Positions 1 through 9,065 of a DNA stretch of 56,470 nucleotides are shown one piece after another. Location of the stretch: assembly GCA_910589635.1 (NCBI GenBank), contig CAJUTD010000009.1, positions 1 to 56,470 of the forward strand, given 5' to 3'. The position numbers and the translations under genes were made by a program. The DNA is from an uncultured Lachnospiraceae bacterium (GTDB lineage Bacteria > Bacillota > Clostridia > Lachnospirales > Lachnospiraceae). The notes beneath the pieces were generated by a model that was not told the origin of the DNA, ran no database searches, and saw only the letters and a list, made by a program, of their open reading frames with translations. Numbering within the stretch: position 1 is the stretch's first letter; each line of letters begins with the position of its first letter.

Positions 1-135
1 AAGATAATTTTTGTGCATGTTGTTTCCATCGCTTTGCTATGGAAACCTTTTGAACGGATGAAAACTTTATTGATTGCTTCGTGCGACAGCCCCAAAAGTA
101 AAACTGCCGCACGAAATAACATATTCGTGCGGCAG
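1..135. repeat. Dispersed palindromic intergenic repeat, copy 1
   Basis: The first 90 bases match, in inverted orientation, 37321-37412 at roughly 85% by eye. The conserved blocks are a 'taatttttgtgcat' block and an 'accttttgaacg' block. Between them lies a hairpin (22-29 pairing with 39-46) whose sequence differs in every copy while pairing is kept. A second perfect hairpin follows at 104-135. The element sits just downstream of the cell-wall hydrolase gene. It has no coding potential I trust. It may extend beyond the window's left edge. Confidence 0.75.
104..135 (-). terminator. Hairpin terminator of the SleB-type hydrolase gene
   Basis: A perfect 12-bp stem (104-115 with 124-135) with an 8-base loop. 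Read on the minus strand it is followed by TTTTACTTTTG. It lies about 60 bases past the stop of the hydrolase gene, so it probably ends that transcript. It is also part of the dispersed repeat. Confidence 0.6.
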
Positions 136-197
136 CTCCAAACGATTGAACCGTAACCAGTCCATACAAAACATTTTATTGCCGTGGGATATATGGC

Positions 198-1649
198 TTA
201 AAAGAATACATGATTTCCTATTACAATTCCCTGCATTCCCGAAGACACACTCCGAAAACTCGTAGCCCCGTTCACATTGTCGACGCCGCTGATAGCCTGC
301 TGCGCGGCCTGTATGCAACTCCCGCTGACGCCGCTTGCCAATACGCCCGCCATCGTTCCATTCAACGCCGGTGTAAACTGACCACTTTGATAAATTACAC
401 CGGAAATGCTTCCGGCATATCCTGCACGGACACGATTCATGACAACTGCACCTACTGCAAGCTGTCCTTCATAACACTCGCTGCCTGCCTCACACTGAAT
501 CAATGCACCCAACAGTGTGACATCATCATAAGATGCTGCAACAGCTGCCTTCTGCTGCGTTCCGCCACCCTGGCTCTGCGCTGCCTCTTCTGCTTTCCTC
601 TCAGCCTCTGCGGCCTCAATCGCTGCACGCTCTTCCTCCACAGAAATCGCTTTGCCAAGTTCCAATTCTACATTTACATATTCTGCACTGACGTAACCAA
701 TCGAGTCGCCAACCTTAACGCTTACCCAGCCGTCAACTGTTTCTGCATCTTTGTCGACTTTAATCTTCCCGCCCTCTTCCAGGACATCAAGGATTGTCAC
801 GCTTTCCTCAGAAGACGCAGTCTCCCTTACACGGACGCCACCTGTCACTGCCGTTGCATAAGTAGTTCCCAGCTCATTGGCAAGTGCCTGCGCCTCTTGA
901 CCTGTCACGCAGAACTCATTCTTCACATATCCTTCTACGTTACCAGACTTAATCTTTGTCCACTCATCTCCGCTTTCTACAATCTCAGCAGATGCGCCCT
1001 TAGGAAGCTTTCCTGCCGGCTCTGCCTCCTCAGAAGCCTCGGTACGGACATTCAGATATTCCTCTACCTGCGGCATCAATTTCGCATCCCAAGGAGAAAC
1101 CTCCTCTTTCTTCTCCTCAGCATCTATATCTTCTGATTTATTATCTTTTTTATCTTTATCAGCCTTATCCTTCTTGGATTTCTCTGTTTTCTCTTCCGAT
1201 TTCGATTCTTTCGGCTGCTCCTCTTTCACTGCCTCTTCCGGTTTCGATTCTTTCGGCTGCTCCTCTTTCACTGCCTCTTCCAGTTTCGATTCTTTTGGCT
1301 GCTCCTCTTTCACTGCCTCTTCCAATTTGGATTCTTTCGGCTGCTCCTCTTTCACTGCTTCTTCCAACTTAGATTCCACTGGCTGTTTCTCTTTCGCTGC
1401 TTCTTCCAACTTGGACTCTACTGGCTGCTTCCCTTCATTAGAGGATGCAACTAATTCGTTTTGATTTTTCACTTTCGTCGCAACTACATTTCTATAACTC
1501 TTTCCCGCTGTCTCTGCTATCAATTCTACATTCCGGCTATTCAGATCCGCCTCAGTTGATCCCCCTGCTGCCGGCAATGCTGAAAATGCCAAAACCAGAG
1601 AAAATGCTGCAACAACTCCGCTTTCCATAACCTTCTTATCGAATTTCAT
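198..1649 (-). CDS. Secreted cell-wall hydrolase with SH3 domains (SleB/CwlJ family)
   Basis: A 483-residue exported protein. Residues 1 to about 31 form a signal peptide. A lysine/glutamate-rich tract of 14-residue repeats follows (about 75-175). Two bacterial SH3 modules come next (about 190-250 and 265-325), then a short Ala/Glu coiled coil. A C-terminal Hydrolase_2 domain (about 372-483) starts with the family signature around IQCEAGSE, which holds the presumed catalytic Glu near residue 387. The family cleaves peptidoglycan, in spore cortex or vegetative wall. The start is the ATG at 1649 because AGGAGG lies directly upstream; the longer frame to 1706 lacks this. SH3 domains suggest wall binding. 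Whether it acts in germination or in growth cannot be told. Confidence 0.85.
   Translation of the reverse strand: MKFDKKVMESGVVAAFSLVLAFSALPAAGGSTEADLNSRNVELIAETAGKSYRNVVATKVKNQNELVASSNEGKQPVESKLEEAAKEKQPVESKLEEAVKEEQPKESKLEEAVKEEQPKESKLEEAVKEEQPKESKPEEAVKEEQPKESKSEEKTEKSKKDKADKDKKDNKSEDIDAEEKKEEVSPWDAKLMPQVEEYLNVRTEASEEAEPAGKLPKGASAEIVESGDEWTKIKSGNVEGYVKNEFCVTGQEAQALANELGTTYATAVTGGVRVRETASSEESVTILDVLEEGGKIKVDKDAETVDGWVSVKVGDSIGYVSAEYVNVELELGKAISVEEERAAIEAAEAERKAEEAAQSQGGGTQQKAAVAASYDDVTLLGALIQCEAGSECYEGQLAVGAVVMNRVRAGYAGSISGVIYQSGQFTPALNGTMAGVLASGVSGSCIQAAQQAISGVDNVNGATSFRSVSSGMQGIVIGNHVFF
1180..1427 (-). repeat. 42-bp in-frame tandem repeat in the hydrolase gene
   Basis: Five full units and a partial sixth of a 14-codon unit (QPKESKLEEAVKEE and variants) run from 1427 down. 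The units differ by few bases, pointing to recent expansion. They encode a charged spacer between signal peptide and SH3 domains, presumably reaching through the wall. Confidence 0.85.
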
Positions 1650-1834
1650 AATGACCTCCTGAAAGATAAAACAACATGTTAAAACTTTATATGTTATTTT
1701 ATGCAAAAATATTAAAATTATTACGAACTTGTTACACTATAGCAAAGTTTTTGTAAATTGTCAAGGACTTTCCCGGAGCTTATTTCTATCAAAAGTACCA
1801 ATTTTAACATTTTTACTATATTTCCGCATATAGA

Positions 1835-1863
1835 TTGAAAAGAATTATGCAAACTGCTATAAT
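1835..1863 (+). promoter_or_regulatory. Sigma-A promoter of the chemoreceptor gene
   Basis: TTGAAA at 1835-1840, a 17-base spacer and a perfect TATAAT at 1858-1863, about 75 bases before the start codon. Confidence 0.75.
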
Positions 1864-1938
1864 AAATGATAGGCAATTTTTCTTGTAAAATTAATGAAAT
1901 ATATATGATACCGCACTGGTCGGAAGGGAGAGATATTT

Positions 1939-3693
1939 GTGAAAGAAACGGCACAAAAAAGAGAAAAAGCGCATCAAAAATTAAAAACGCTCCACACAAA
2001 CAGGGTAAAGAGACTTTCTTCGATAAAAACAAAAGTTTCCTTTGTATTGCTTTTTTCCATTGTCCTGACTATTTTAATGGGGCTTGGCACTACAATCCCC
2101 AGCATCTGGAGCAATACAGCTTCTATAACAGAAAGTTATATGAGGGATTTAACGGATTCTTATGGGCAAATTCTGAACCAGAACCTCATTGTCTCAGCCA
2201 TGAACATGAGTGGAGAACGTTTAGGCGTCACTTTTGGTGAAGCCGGCCTGCAAGGAATGGAGTCCAGTTATTTCTATATTATAAATGCCGAAGGCAACAT
2301 AATTTATCATCCGAGCCCGGATATGTTGGGAAAAGCGGTGGATATTCCCGCTATTGCAGACATAATGGATCAGATAAAAGAAATTGAGCCAGGCAGTGCA
2401 CCGGAACCCGGCACGTTTCGATATACATACGAAGGAGCCACCAAACGCGCTTCCTATTATGTAACGGAGAAATACAACGTCACCGTCGTTCTCTGTGCAG
2501 ATGAAAAGGAAATATTTGCTCCCCTTAACCGTGTGATGGGCAAAGCGGCTCTTATATGCTGTTCACTCGCCATCATCCTTGCAATTACAGGCTATTCATC
2601 TGTTGCAAAAATGATTAGGCCCTTCCAGACGGTCACCGACATAATCGGAAATCTGGCAGACATGAATTTCCAGGAGGACAAACGCCTGATAAAAATCAGC
2701 GACCGCAAAGACGAAACCGGCGTAATGGCACGCGCCATTACAACCATGCGAAATTCTCTAAGTGACGTTGTCACGGAAATCAAGAAGCAAAGCTCCCTTC
2801 TGTATACAACATCAGAACACTTAAGCTCACGCGCTTCCGAAACTTCTAACACAGTTCAAAATGTAGAACGCGCGGTCTGCGAGATTGCCACCGGCGCCAA
2901 CAGCCAGGCTTCCGAAACACAGAAGGCTACACAAGATATTCTGTTGATGGGAACAATGGTAGAAGATACTTCCTCACAAGTTACATCTTTACATAATACT
3001 GCCGATTCCATGAAAGAATCGAGCGACACCGCAAGCCGCGCTTTGACAGAACTTGATGCCGTCAACCGGCATGCGATTGATTCCATCGACATTATTTATA
3101 ACCAGACACTGACGACCAATGAATCCGCCATGAAAATCAAAGAGGCGACCGGCCTGATTTCTTCTATTGCAGATGAGACGAACCTTCTATCTTTAAATGC
3201 TTCCATCGAAGCAGCCCGCGCCGGAGAAGCGGGACGCGGATTCGCCGTTGTGGCATCCCAAATTCAAAAGCTGGCGGAACAGTCTAACGATTCTGCACGG
3301 CAAATTGACGATATTATCTATACCTTATTGGAAGATTCTCAGAAAGCTGTCCAGACCATGGAGGAAGTGAAAGAAATCATTACAAAACAAAGCGAAAACG
3401 TCAGCAGGACCGGCTCCGTATTTTCCCAGGTTCAGGGCGGTATCTCCGAATCTATCCAAGGTGTGGATGAGATTGCAGACCGCACCAGCCAGCTTAATAC
3501 AGCGCGCAGCAACATTGTAGATGTAGTTCAAAACCTGACAGCCATCGCAGAGGAGAATGCAGCCAGCACGCAAGAGACTTCCGCTGCGGTGAACGAGGTA
3601 GCCAACATCATGCAGGATTTCTCCGACCACGCTGCGAAACTACAGGAAATTGCACATACGCTTGAGGCTAATGTAGATATTTTCCAATTGTAA
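1939..3693 (+). CDS. Methyl-accepting chemotaxis protein, transmembrane
   Basis: A 584-residue chemoreceptor. TM1 is about residues 33-54. An extracellular Cache-like sensor domain spans about 55-198. TM2 is 201-221 and a HAMP segment follows to about 275. The cytoplasmic signalling coil carries the conserved hairpin tip (IADETNLLSLNASIEAARAGE, around 411-432), which contacts CheA and CheW. The start is GTG at 1939, behind AAGGGAG at 1924-1930. It is a single-gene unit with its own promoter and a shared terminator downstream. The ligand cannot be inferred. No other chemotaxis core gene (cheA, cheW) is in the window. Confidence 0.92.
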   Translation: MKETAQKREKAHQKLKTLHTNRVKRLSSIKTKVSFVLLFSIVLTILMGLGTTIPSIWSNTASITESYMRDLTDSYGQILNQNLIVSAMNMSGERLGVTFGEAGLQGMESSYFYIINAEGNIIYHPSPDMLGKAVDIPAIADIMDQIKEIEPGSAPEPGTFRYTYEGATKRASYYVTEKYNVTVVLCADEKEIFAPLNRVMGKAALICCSLAIILAITGYSSVAKMIRPFQTVTDIIGNLADMNFQEDKRLIKISDRKDETGVMARAITTMRNSLSDVVTEIKKQSSLLYTTSEHLSSRASETSNTVQNVERAVCEIATGANSQASETQKATQDILLMGTMVEDTSSQVTSLHNTADSMKESSDTASRALTELDAVNRHAIDSIDIIYNQTLTTNESAMKIKEATGLISSIADETNLLSLNASIEAARAGEAGRGFAVVASQIQKLAEQSNDSARQIDDIIYTLLEDSQKAVQTMEEVKEIITKQSENVSRTGSVFSQVQGGISESIQGVDEIADRTSQLNTARSNIVDVVQNLTAIAEENAASTQETSAAVNEVANIMQDFSDHAAKLQEIAHTLEANVDIFQL

Positions 3694-3750
3694 CGGACAG
3701 CAGCCTCTATTTTTCAGAATACGAATTGTTGTCACTTACATAAAAAGAAA

Positions 3751-3800
3751 AGAAGAATCCCTCGACTGTACGCCATTACAGTAGAGGGATTCGTTCTTTT
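3751..3800. terminator. Bidirectional terminator between the chemoreceptor and pgi
   Basis: Strong stem 3755-3763 with 3784-3792, extended by an inner ACTGTA/TACAGT pairing. It is flanked by A-rich sequence on the left and TTCTTTT on the right, so it can stop both converging genes. Confidence 0.85.
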
Positions 3801-3824
3801 GTCTAAACGGACACAAAATATGCT

Positions 3825-5171
3825 TTACAACCTCTTAAGCAATTCTTCCCGCTCTGCCTCATATCCCGGTTTACCGAGCAGCGCGAACATATTACGCTTA
3901 TAGCTCTCAACGCCTGGCTGGTTGAAAGGATTTACGCCCAGGATATATCCGCTGACGCCGCAGGCAAACTCAAAGAAATAGAACAACTCACCGAGATAGA
4001 ACTCATCCTGCTCTGGAATCTTTACCATAAGGTTCGGCACATTTCCGTCTGTGTGCGCCAGAATCGTTCCATTCATGGCACTCTTATTGACAAAGTCCAT
4101 ATCTTTTCCAGCAAGGTAATTCAGACCGTCCAAATCCACTGCTTCTTCCTTGAGTTCAACGGTGCTGCGGGATTTTTCCACGTTCAGTACGGTCTCAAAC
4201 ATGATGCGCGCGCCGTCCTGGATAAACTGACCCATAGAATGAAGATCTGTCGTTAAATCGACGGATGCCGGGAAGATTCCTTTCTGATCCTTACCCTCGC
4301 TCTCGCCGTAGAGCTGTTTCCACCACTCTGACACATAATGGAGGCTCGGCTCATAATTTGCCAACACCTCAACGGCCTTACCTTTTCTCAGCAGGATATT
4401 GCGAACTGCCGCGTACTGCAAAGCGTCGTTTTCTGCAAAAGGCTTGTCCAATGCCAGCTTACGTCCTGCCGCTGCACCTTCCATCAGCTTATCAATATCT
4501 GCCCCGCTGGCAGCGATTGGAAGCAAGCCGACCGCTGTCAGTACGGAGAAACGGCCTCCCACGTCATCAGGTACAACAAACGTCTCATATCCCTCTTCTG
4601 TAGCGAGGTTTTTCAGGGCTCCTCTTGCTTTGTCTGTCGTTGCGTAAATTCTCTTAGCAGCCTCTTCCTTGCCATATTTCTTCTCCAGCAATTCCTTAAA
4701 TACGCGGAATGCAATTGCCGGTTCCGTTGTGGTTCCAGATTTGGAAATAACATTCACAGAAAAATCACGATCGCCGATTACCTCAATCAGCCCTGCCAGA
4801 TATGTGCTGCTGATGCTGTTGCCGGCATAATAAATTTCCGGCGCTTTGCGGATTTCTTTTGATACATTATTATAGAATCCATGTCTCAAAAATTCAATCG
4901 CCGCCCGAGCGCCCAGGTAAGAGCCACCAATTCCGATAACAACCAGAACTTCGGAATCACCCTGGATTTTCTCTGCCGCTTTTTTAATCCTTGCGAACTC
5001 CTCTTTATCGTAATCTACCGGCAAATCGAGCCACCCCAAAAAATCATTTCCTGCACCTGACTTTGATACAAGAACCTCTTTGGCGTCTTCCGCCAATTTT
5101 GCCATGTAGGAAACTTCTTCCTGGCTGATAAAACCAGCGCTCTTTCCATAATCAAACGTTACTTTTTCCAT
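3825..5171 (-). CDS. pgi: Glucose-6-phosphate isomerase
   Basis: A 448-residue cytosolic enzyme that interconverts glucose-6-phosphate and fructose-6-phosphate in glycolysis and gluconeogenesis. Family signatures are visible: the sugar-phosphate loop with VVIGIGGSYLGARA, the SKSGTTTE phosphate-binding motif and the C-terminal region with GVNPFNQPGVE. Length is typical of the short Firmicutes form. The start is the ATG at 5171, preceded by AAGGAG; a GTG three codons upstream overlaps that binding site and is less likely. It has its own promoter at 5225-5253 and shares the terminator at 3751-3800. Confidence 0.97.
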   Translation of the reverse strand: MEKVTFDYGKSAGFISQEEVSYMAKLAEDAKEVLVSKSGAGNDFLGWLDLPVDYDKEEFARIKKAAEKIQGDSEVLVVIGIGGSYLGARAAIEFLRHGFYNNVSKEIRKAPEIYYAGNSISSTYLAGLIEVIGDRDFSVNVISKSGTTTEPAIAFRVFKELLEKKYGKEEAAKRIYATTDKARGALKNLATEEGYETFVVPDDVGGRFSVLTAVGLLPIAASGADIDKLMEGAAAGRKLALDKPFAENDALQYAAVRNILLRKGKAVEVLANYEPSLHYVSEWWKQLYGESEGKDQKGIFPASVDLTTDLHSMGQFIQDGARIMFETVLNVEKSRSTVELKEEAVDLDGLNYLAGKDMDFVNKSAMNGTILAHTDGNVPNLMVKIPEQDEFYLGELFYFFEFACGVSGYILGVNPFNQPGVESYKRNMFALLGKPGYEAEREELLKRL

Positions 5172-5224
5172 GATCTCCACTCCTTTTCCATAAAATTATC
5201 GTCACGATTTCCAATTACAGGATA

Positions 5225-5253
5225 AGTGTAGCAAATCTGCCACGTTTCGTCAA
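5225..5253 (-). promoter_or_regulatory. Sigma-A promoter of pgi
   Basis: On the minus strand, TTGACG (5248-5253), a 17-base spacer and TACACT (5225-5230), about 55 bases upstream of the start codon. Confidence 0.65.
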
Positions 5254-5293
5254 CAATACAAGCATGAGCGGGACAATTTCACTTGCAAAACCA

Positions 5294-5644
5294 TTATGAA
5301 AAATACTCTTGCAGCACAGCATTAAATACCTCTTCCTCTTCCTGCTTTTTGTAATCCAACTCTGTAGGCTCCGTCTCTGCCTCCGCGCGCTGGCTCCGTG
5401 CATTTTCCTGCCTCTGCTGCTTGCCCTGCATCTGCTGCTGCCCTTGATCCTGTGGCTCTTCCTGCATAATCACGTCAAAATATGCCTGAATATTATCTGT
5501 TATGCTCGTCAGGCTCCGATTGAGCCTTTTTATCTGTCTCAAAATCCTTGACAGGGAAATTGCTAAAATCAATCCCATCACCACGATAGATGCCACCGTC
5601 AGGACTTCACTGTGTGTCTGTAAAATACTTACCCATTTCTCCAT
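5294..5644 (-). CDS. Small single-pass membrane protein, unknown function
   Basis: I do not recognise the 116-residue product. It has one hydrophobic helix at about residues 14-33, a basic stretch (RILRQIKRLNR) just after it, and a Gln/Glu-rich hydrophilic tail, so it is probably a membrane-anchored cytoplasmic coil. The start is the ATG at 5644 behind AAAGGAGGACAGGCTT. It has a promoter of its own at 5727-5755. It lies between the soluble chemoreceptor and pgi on the same strand, and nothing ties it to either. Confidence 0.75.
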   Translation of the reverse strand: MEKWVSILQTHSEVLTVASIVVMGLILAISLSRILRQIKRLNRSLTSITDNIQAYFDVIMQEEPQDQGQQQMQGKQQRQENARSQRAEAETEPTELDYKKQEEEEVFNAVLQEYFS

Positions 5645-5689
5645 AAGCCTGTCCTCCTTTTTGATTTTCCTATCATCAATAGAATAAAA

Positions 5690-5725
5690 TAACTGTTCAA
5701 AATCCCATAGAATTCCGAACAGTTA
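5690..5725 (-). terminator. Hairpin after the soluble chemoreceptor gene
   Basis: Perfect 9-bp arms TAACTGTTC / GAACAGTTA at 5690-5698 and 5717-5725, followed on the minus strand by TTTTATTC. It can terminate read-through from the chemoreceptor gene. It also abuts the next promoter's -10 box, so the same dyad could work as an operator. Confidence 0.6.
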
Positions 5726-5726
5726 C

Positions 5727-5755
5727 ATTATAAATATTATTCTTCATGATGTGAA
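5727..5755 (-). promoter_or_regulatory. Promoter of the small membrane protein gene
   Basis: Minus strand: TTCACA (5750-5755), 17-base spacer, TATAAT (5727-5732). The predicted start site falls inside the 5690-5725 dyad. Confidence 0.65.
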
Positions 5756-5799
5756 GTAGCTGAATGCCTTTTTTCACCGCATCTTTCGACAAGCTATTA

Positions 5800-6714
5800 C
5801 TATTTGATTTCTTTTATCATTGGCGGTATCTGGGAAAGCATGTTATCCACATCCTCAAACATGGCACTCTTTGTCGTGCCAAGCATACTTGCACATTTGA
5901 TGTGGTTCAAAACTTCCTGATACTGATCCTTGATGTCATCAAAGAAGCTATTGACCGTCATCAAAGCTGCCTTGGAATCATCAATAACTCCAGAAATCTC
6001 TGACTGCACCGCAGTTGCACCATCTGCCGCCTCCGTTATTTTATCAAACATTTCATATGTATCGTCAACTTTCACAAGGCTCTGACCCAATGCCTTCTGG
6101 GAGGTCTCCATATCGTTGCGCAGCTTACCGGTCCCCTGTTCTACATCGGAGACGCTTACCTCAACCGCTGCCACAAGGTTCTTCACCTCATCGGCAAGGC
6201 TCTTGACTTCCCTTGCCACCACGGAAAATCCTTTCCCCCGTTCTCCTGCCTTTGTCGCCTCAATGGATGCGTTGAGGGCAAGAATATTGGTTTGTTCCGC
6301 AATGGAGGTAATTTTATTGGTGCATCTTTTTATTTCATGTACCGCCGCCTCAAAGGCCAGGAATGTGTTTTTCATTTCTGCAAAATGCTCTTCCACTTGC
6401 AAAGCGCTGCTTTTAAGCTCCTCCACCTCACCCTGCGCTTGCGCTACAGATTCGGCAATATCACTCTTTACTGATGCAAACTGCCCAGACGCCTGGCTGA
6501 TATTGGAAAAGGTCCCCTCAAACTCCTGTAATGTCTGTTGAAAATTATCGGACTTCTCCAAAGCGCCCTTAAAAGAACGGTTCACCATGCCCAGCTGATT
6601 CAGAGAGTCCACTTCCTTCTGCACAAGGTCTTGTTGGTATTCTTTCAAGCTGCCCATCACATGCAATATAGGATATGTATCTATATCATGCTGCTTCTTC
6701 CTCTTAAACTGCAT
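5800..6714 (-). CDS. Soluble methyl-accepting chemotaxis-type signalling protein
   Basis: A 304-residue protein with no membrane segment. The C-terminal two thirds form an MCP signalling coil whose tip is at about residues 136-170 (SIAEQTNILALNASIEATKAGE), nearly canonical. The N-terminal 60 residues have no domain I recognise. The start is the ATG at 6714 behind AAAGGAGGAG. The upstream FIST-domain gene ends 14 bases before it, so the two are co-transcribed. FIST proteins are thought to sense small ligands, so I infer that the FIST protein supplies the sensing input and this protein relays it to CheA. The coil is much shorter than in a full receptor. Confidence 0.88.
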   Translation of the reverse strand: MQFKRKKQHDIDTYPILHVMGSLKEYQQDLVQKEVDSLNQLGMVNRSFKGALEKSDNFQQTLQEFEGTFSNISQASGQFASVKSDIAESVAQAQGEVEELKSSALQVEEHFAEMKNTFLAFEAAVHEIKRCTNKITSIAEQTNILALNASIEATKAGERGKGFSVVAREVKSLADEVKNLVAAVEVSVSDVEQGTGKLRNDMETSQKALGQSLVKVDDTYEMFDKITEAADGATAVQSEISGVIDDSKAALMTVNSFFDDIKDQYQEVLNHIKCASMLGTTKSAMFEDVDNMLSQIPPMIKEIK

Positions 6715-6728
6715 TTCTTTCTCCTCCT

Positions 6729-7784
6729 TTATTCAAATACCACACAAGTCATGGACTGGTTGACAAACTGGTTATTATAGTGCTCCCCATATCCCACAAG
6801 GCCTACATGGTTTCCCAAGGTTCCCATCTCCTGCAAATATTCCTGCATGTAATGATTCTCTGTAAACAGCAAATAGCGGAACAGGCAGTTTACAGAAAAG
6901 ACAGCTGAAATCTGTGAAAAGTCCTGACGGATCTGCTGGATAGTGTTTTTCACGGTTTCTCTGTAATCGCCCAGTTCCAACATCACAAGCACATCCGAAT
7001 CGTTCACCTGCCGATAACATGTCAGGGCATTACCGCTGACATCCTTAATGGAAATAATACAGGTCTCGTTACCATTCAGTTTGCCAAAAGGATTCTTAAA
7101 CGTCTGTGTAAGAATCTGCTCTTCCGATACTTGCAAAATCTGCTGGTATACCTGCTTGGCAGGTCTTCCATTTAATTCTCCAAGTAAATACTGTGACTTA
7201 TCAGTCCTGGAAGCAATAAAACGGTAATTGCCCAATTGATGGTAAATATTTTCCTTATATGCTTTGACCCTGCCATTTTTATTTTTAATCAACGCATAGG
7301 CAACGGCATCCTCATACACCTTGCCGTTCGCTGAAATCTTGCCGGCGTCGCCTGTCCCGCCCACAAGTGAAATGTTCCGGTGCTTCAGCACGCTGTAAAT
7401 CGTTGTCAGCACGCAGGCGTCGTTCCCCGAGCAGAAATCTATACAGATGGTATCTGACTGTGAGCCGCCGACACTATCCATATCTTTCTCTAACCGTGCA
7501 ATATATTTCACAGGCATAACAGACGCCTCCTCCAGCACATTGGCCGCCGCAACGACCCCATCTGTATATGCCACTACGCTTACGCCTTTCTCAACTATCC
7601 TGTTATCGTAACTCATCCCAATACATCCAATACTGGGGACCTTAGGAAAAAGCGCCTCCAGCTTTTTCACATGCTCCTCAAACTGTTCGCCGTTTGACAT
7701 CAACAAAATCAGTTGAGGATTGCTCAATCCGCTGACAGCTTCCTGTAAATTTCCGCTTTGGCTGGCACCAAAAAATTGTTTCAC
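6729..7784 (-). CDS. FIST N/C domain sensor protein
   Basis: A 351-residue cytosolic protein with FIST N-terminal and C-terminal (FIST_C) domains. Visible family features include SIGCIGMSYDN near the N-terminus, the VGGTGDAGK motif mid-protein and the terminal VGLVGYGEHYNN segment. FIST domains are predicted small-molecule sensors often joined to or next to chemotaxis and GGDEF proteins. The start is GTG at 7784 because AAAGGAGG lies 8 bases upstream; the open frame extends 56 codons further without a binding site. It sits first in a two-gene unit with the soluble chemoreceptor. Its ligand is unknown. Confidence 0.85.
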   Translation of the reverse strand: MKQFFGASQSGNLQEAVSGLSNPQLILLMSNGEQFEEHVKKLEALFPKVPSIGCIGMSYDNRIVEKGVSVVAYTDGVVAAANVLEEASVMPVKYIARLEKDMDSVGGSQSDTICIDFCSGNDACVLTTIYSVLKHRNISLVGGTGDAGKISANGKVYEDAVAYALIKNKNGRVKAYKENIYHQLGNYRFIASRTDKSQYLLGELNGRPAKQVYQQILQVSEEQILTQTFKNPFGKLNGNETCIISIKDVSGNALTCYRQVNDSDVLVMLELGDYRETVKNTIQQIRQDFSQISAVFSVNCLFRYLLFTENHYMQEYLQEMGTLGNHVGLVGYGEHYNNQFVNQSMTCVVFE

Positions 7785-7883
7785 GGTAACGTCCTCCTTT
7801 ATCACTTTGTTCGTGGTAAAATTTCTACTATGATTATACTTTATTTTTCTGCAAGATGGAAGAAAAAAATCAAGAAAGCCTCC

Positions 7884-7911
7884 TTGACTTTTTCTGGGAA
7901 CAGTATAAGAT
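7884..7911 (+). promoter_or_regulatory. Possible promoter of murG
   Basis: TTGACT (7884-7889), 16-base spacer and TAAGAT (7906-7911), 53 bases before the murG start. The -10 box is a weak match. Confidence 0.4.
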
Positions 7912-7964
7912 AAAAGTAATGCGAATACGTTATATATCAGAATATCAGTCAAACGGAGGAAAAT

Positions 7965-9035
7965 ATGAAACGAATTGTCTTAACAGGCGGCGGAACTGCT
8001 GGCCATGTCACCCCCAATATCGCCCTGCTCCCCAGGTTGAAGGAGCTTGGTTACGATATACATTACATCGGCTCCTACGATGGAATTGAGCGCAAATTAA
8101 TAGAACAGTGCCACGTTCCCTATTATGGGATTTCCTCCGGTAAACTGCGCCGGTATTTTGATTGGAAAAATTTTTCTGACCCCTTTAAGGTAATGAAAGG
8201 TTACCGGCAGGCGCGTGCCCTCTTGAAAAAACTCAACCCTGACGTGCTCTTTTCCAAGGGTGGTTTCGTATCTGTTCCGGTAATCCTGGCGGCAAAACAC
8301 CGTAAAATTCCGGCCATCATCCATGAATCTGATATCACTCCCGGGCTTGCCAACAAACTTGCCATTCCCAATGCAAGTAAAGTATGTTGCAACTTCCCGG
8401 AAACCTTAAAGTACCTTCCGGCGGAAAAAGCCGTCCTCACAGGCTCCCCCATCCGTAAAGAACTGCTCACAGGGAACCGCCTGCACGGGCTTACCTATTG
8501 CCATTTCAAACCTGACAAACCGGTAATCCTGATAATCGGCGGCAGCAGCGGCTCTCAATTCATCAATGAAGTTGTGCGCAGCCTCCTGCCGGAACTATTA
8601 CAAAAATACCAGGTGCTGCACCTCTGCGGCAAAGGCAACCTGGACGCTTCACTCAATAGCACTGCCGGCTATGCCCAATTTGAATACGCCAATCAGGAAT
8701 TAAGTGACTTATTTGCAGCCGCAGACATTGTAATTTCCCGTGCCGGAGCCAACGCTATCTGCGAACTTCTTGCATTGCGCAAGCCCAATATTTTAATCCC
8801 GCTCTCCGCCAATGCCAGCCGGGGGGACCAGATTTTAAATGCACGCTCCTTTGAACGTCAGGGCTACAGCATGGTAATCGAGGAAGAACAGCTCAGCAAC
8901 GTAGTCTTGTCAGACGCCATTCACAAGCTGTTTGAAAACCGCAGCCACTATACGGCGGCCATGGCTAAAAGCGAGCAGCTCAACTCTGTGGAAACGGTAG
9001 TGCAGCTCATTGAACAGATTGCCAAGAAACCATAG
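7965..9035 (+). CDS. murG: UDP-GlcNAc:lipid I N-acetylglucosaminyltransferase
   Basis: A 356-residue GT28 glycosyltransferase. It adds GlcNAc to lipid I to make lipid II on the inner membrane face. The N-terminal nucleotide-fold loop TGGGTAGHVTPN is present. So are FSKGGFVSVPV, the GGSSGSQFIN loop, the SRAGANAICEL donor-binding motif and the later ANASRGDQ segment. Length matches the family. CGGAGGAAAAT stands directly before the ATG. It is monocistronic here, outside any mur/fts (dcw) cluster, so it may be either the only copy moved away or a second copy. Confidence 0.93.
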   Translation: MKRIVLTGGGTAGHVTPNIALLPRLKELGYDIHYIGSYDGIERKLIEQCHVPYYGISSGKLRRYFDWKNFSDPFKVMKGYRQARALLKKLNPDVLFSKGGFVSVPVILAAKHRKIPAIIHESDITPGLANKLAIPNASKVCCNFPETLKYLPAEKAVLTGSPIRKELLTGNRLHGLTYCHFKPDKPVILIIGGSSGSQFINEVVRSLLPELLQKYQVLHLCGKGNLDASLNSTAGYAQFEYANQELSDLFAAADIVISRAGANAICELLALRKPNILIPLSANASRGDQILNARSFERQGYSMVIEEEQLSNVVLSDAIHKLFENRSHYTAAMAKSEQLNSVETVVQLIEQIAKKP

Positions 9036-9065
9036 CCCTGAAATTTGCAAACCAATTACTCATAT

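Noticed and set aside
210..1136. 308-residue plus-strand frame over the hydrolase gene
   Set aside because: It is antisense to a gene with clear domains, signal peptide and AGGAGG, and its product is low-complexity Cys/Leu/Arg without a binding site.
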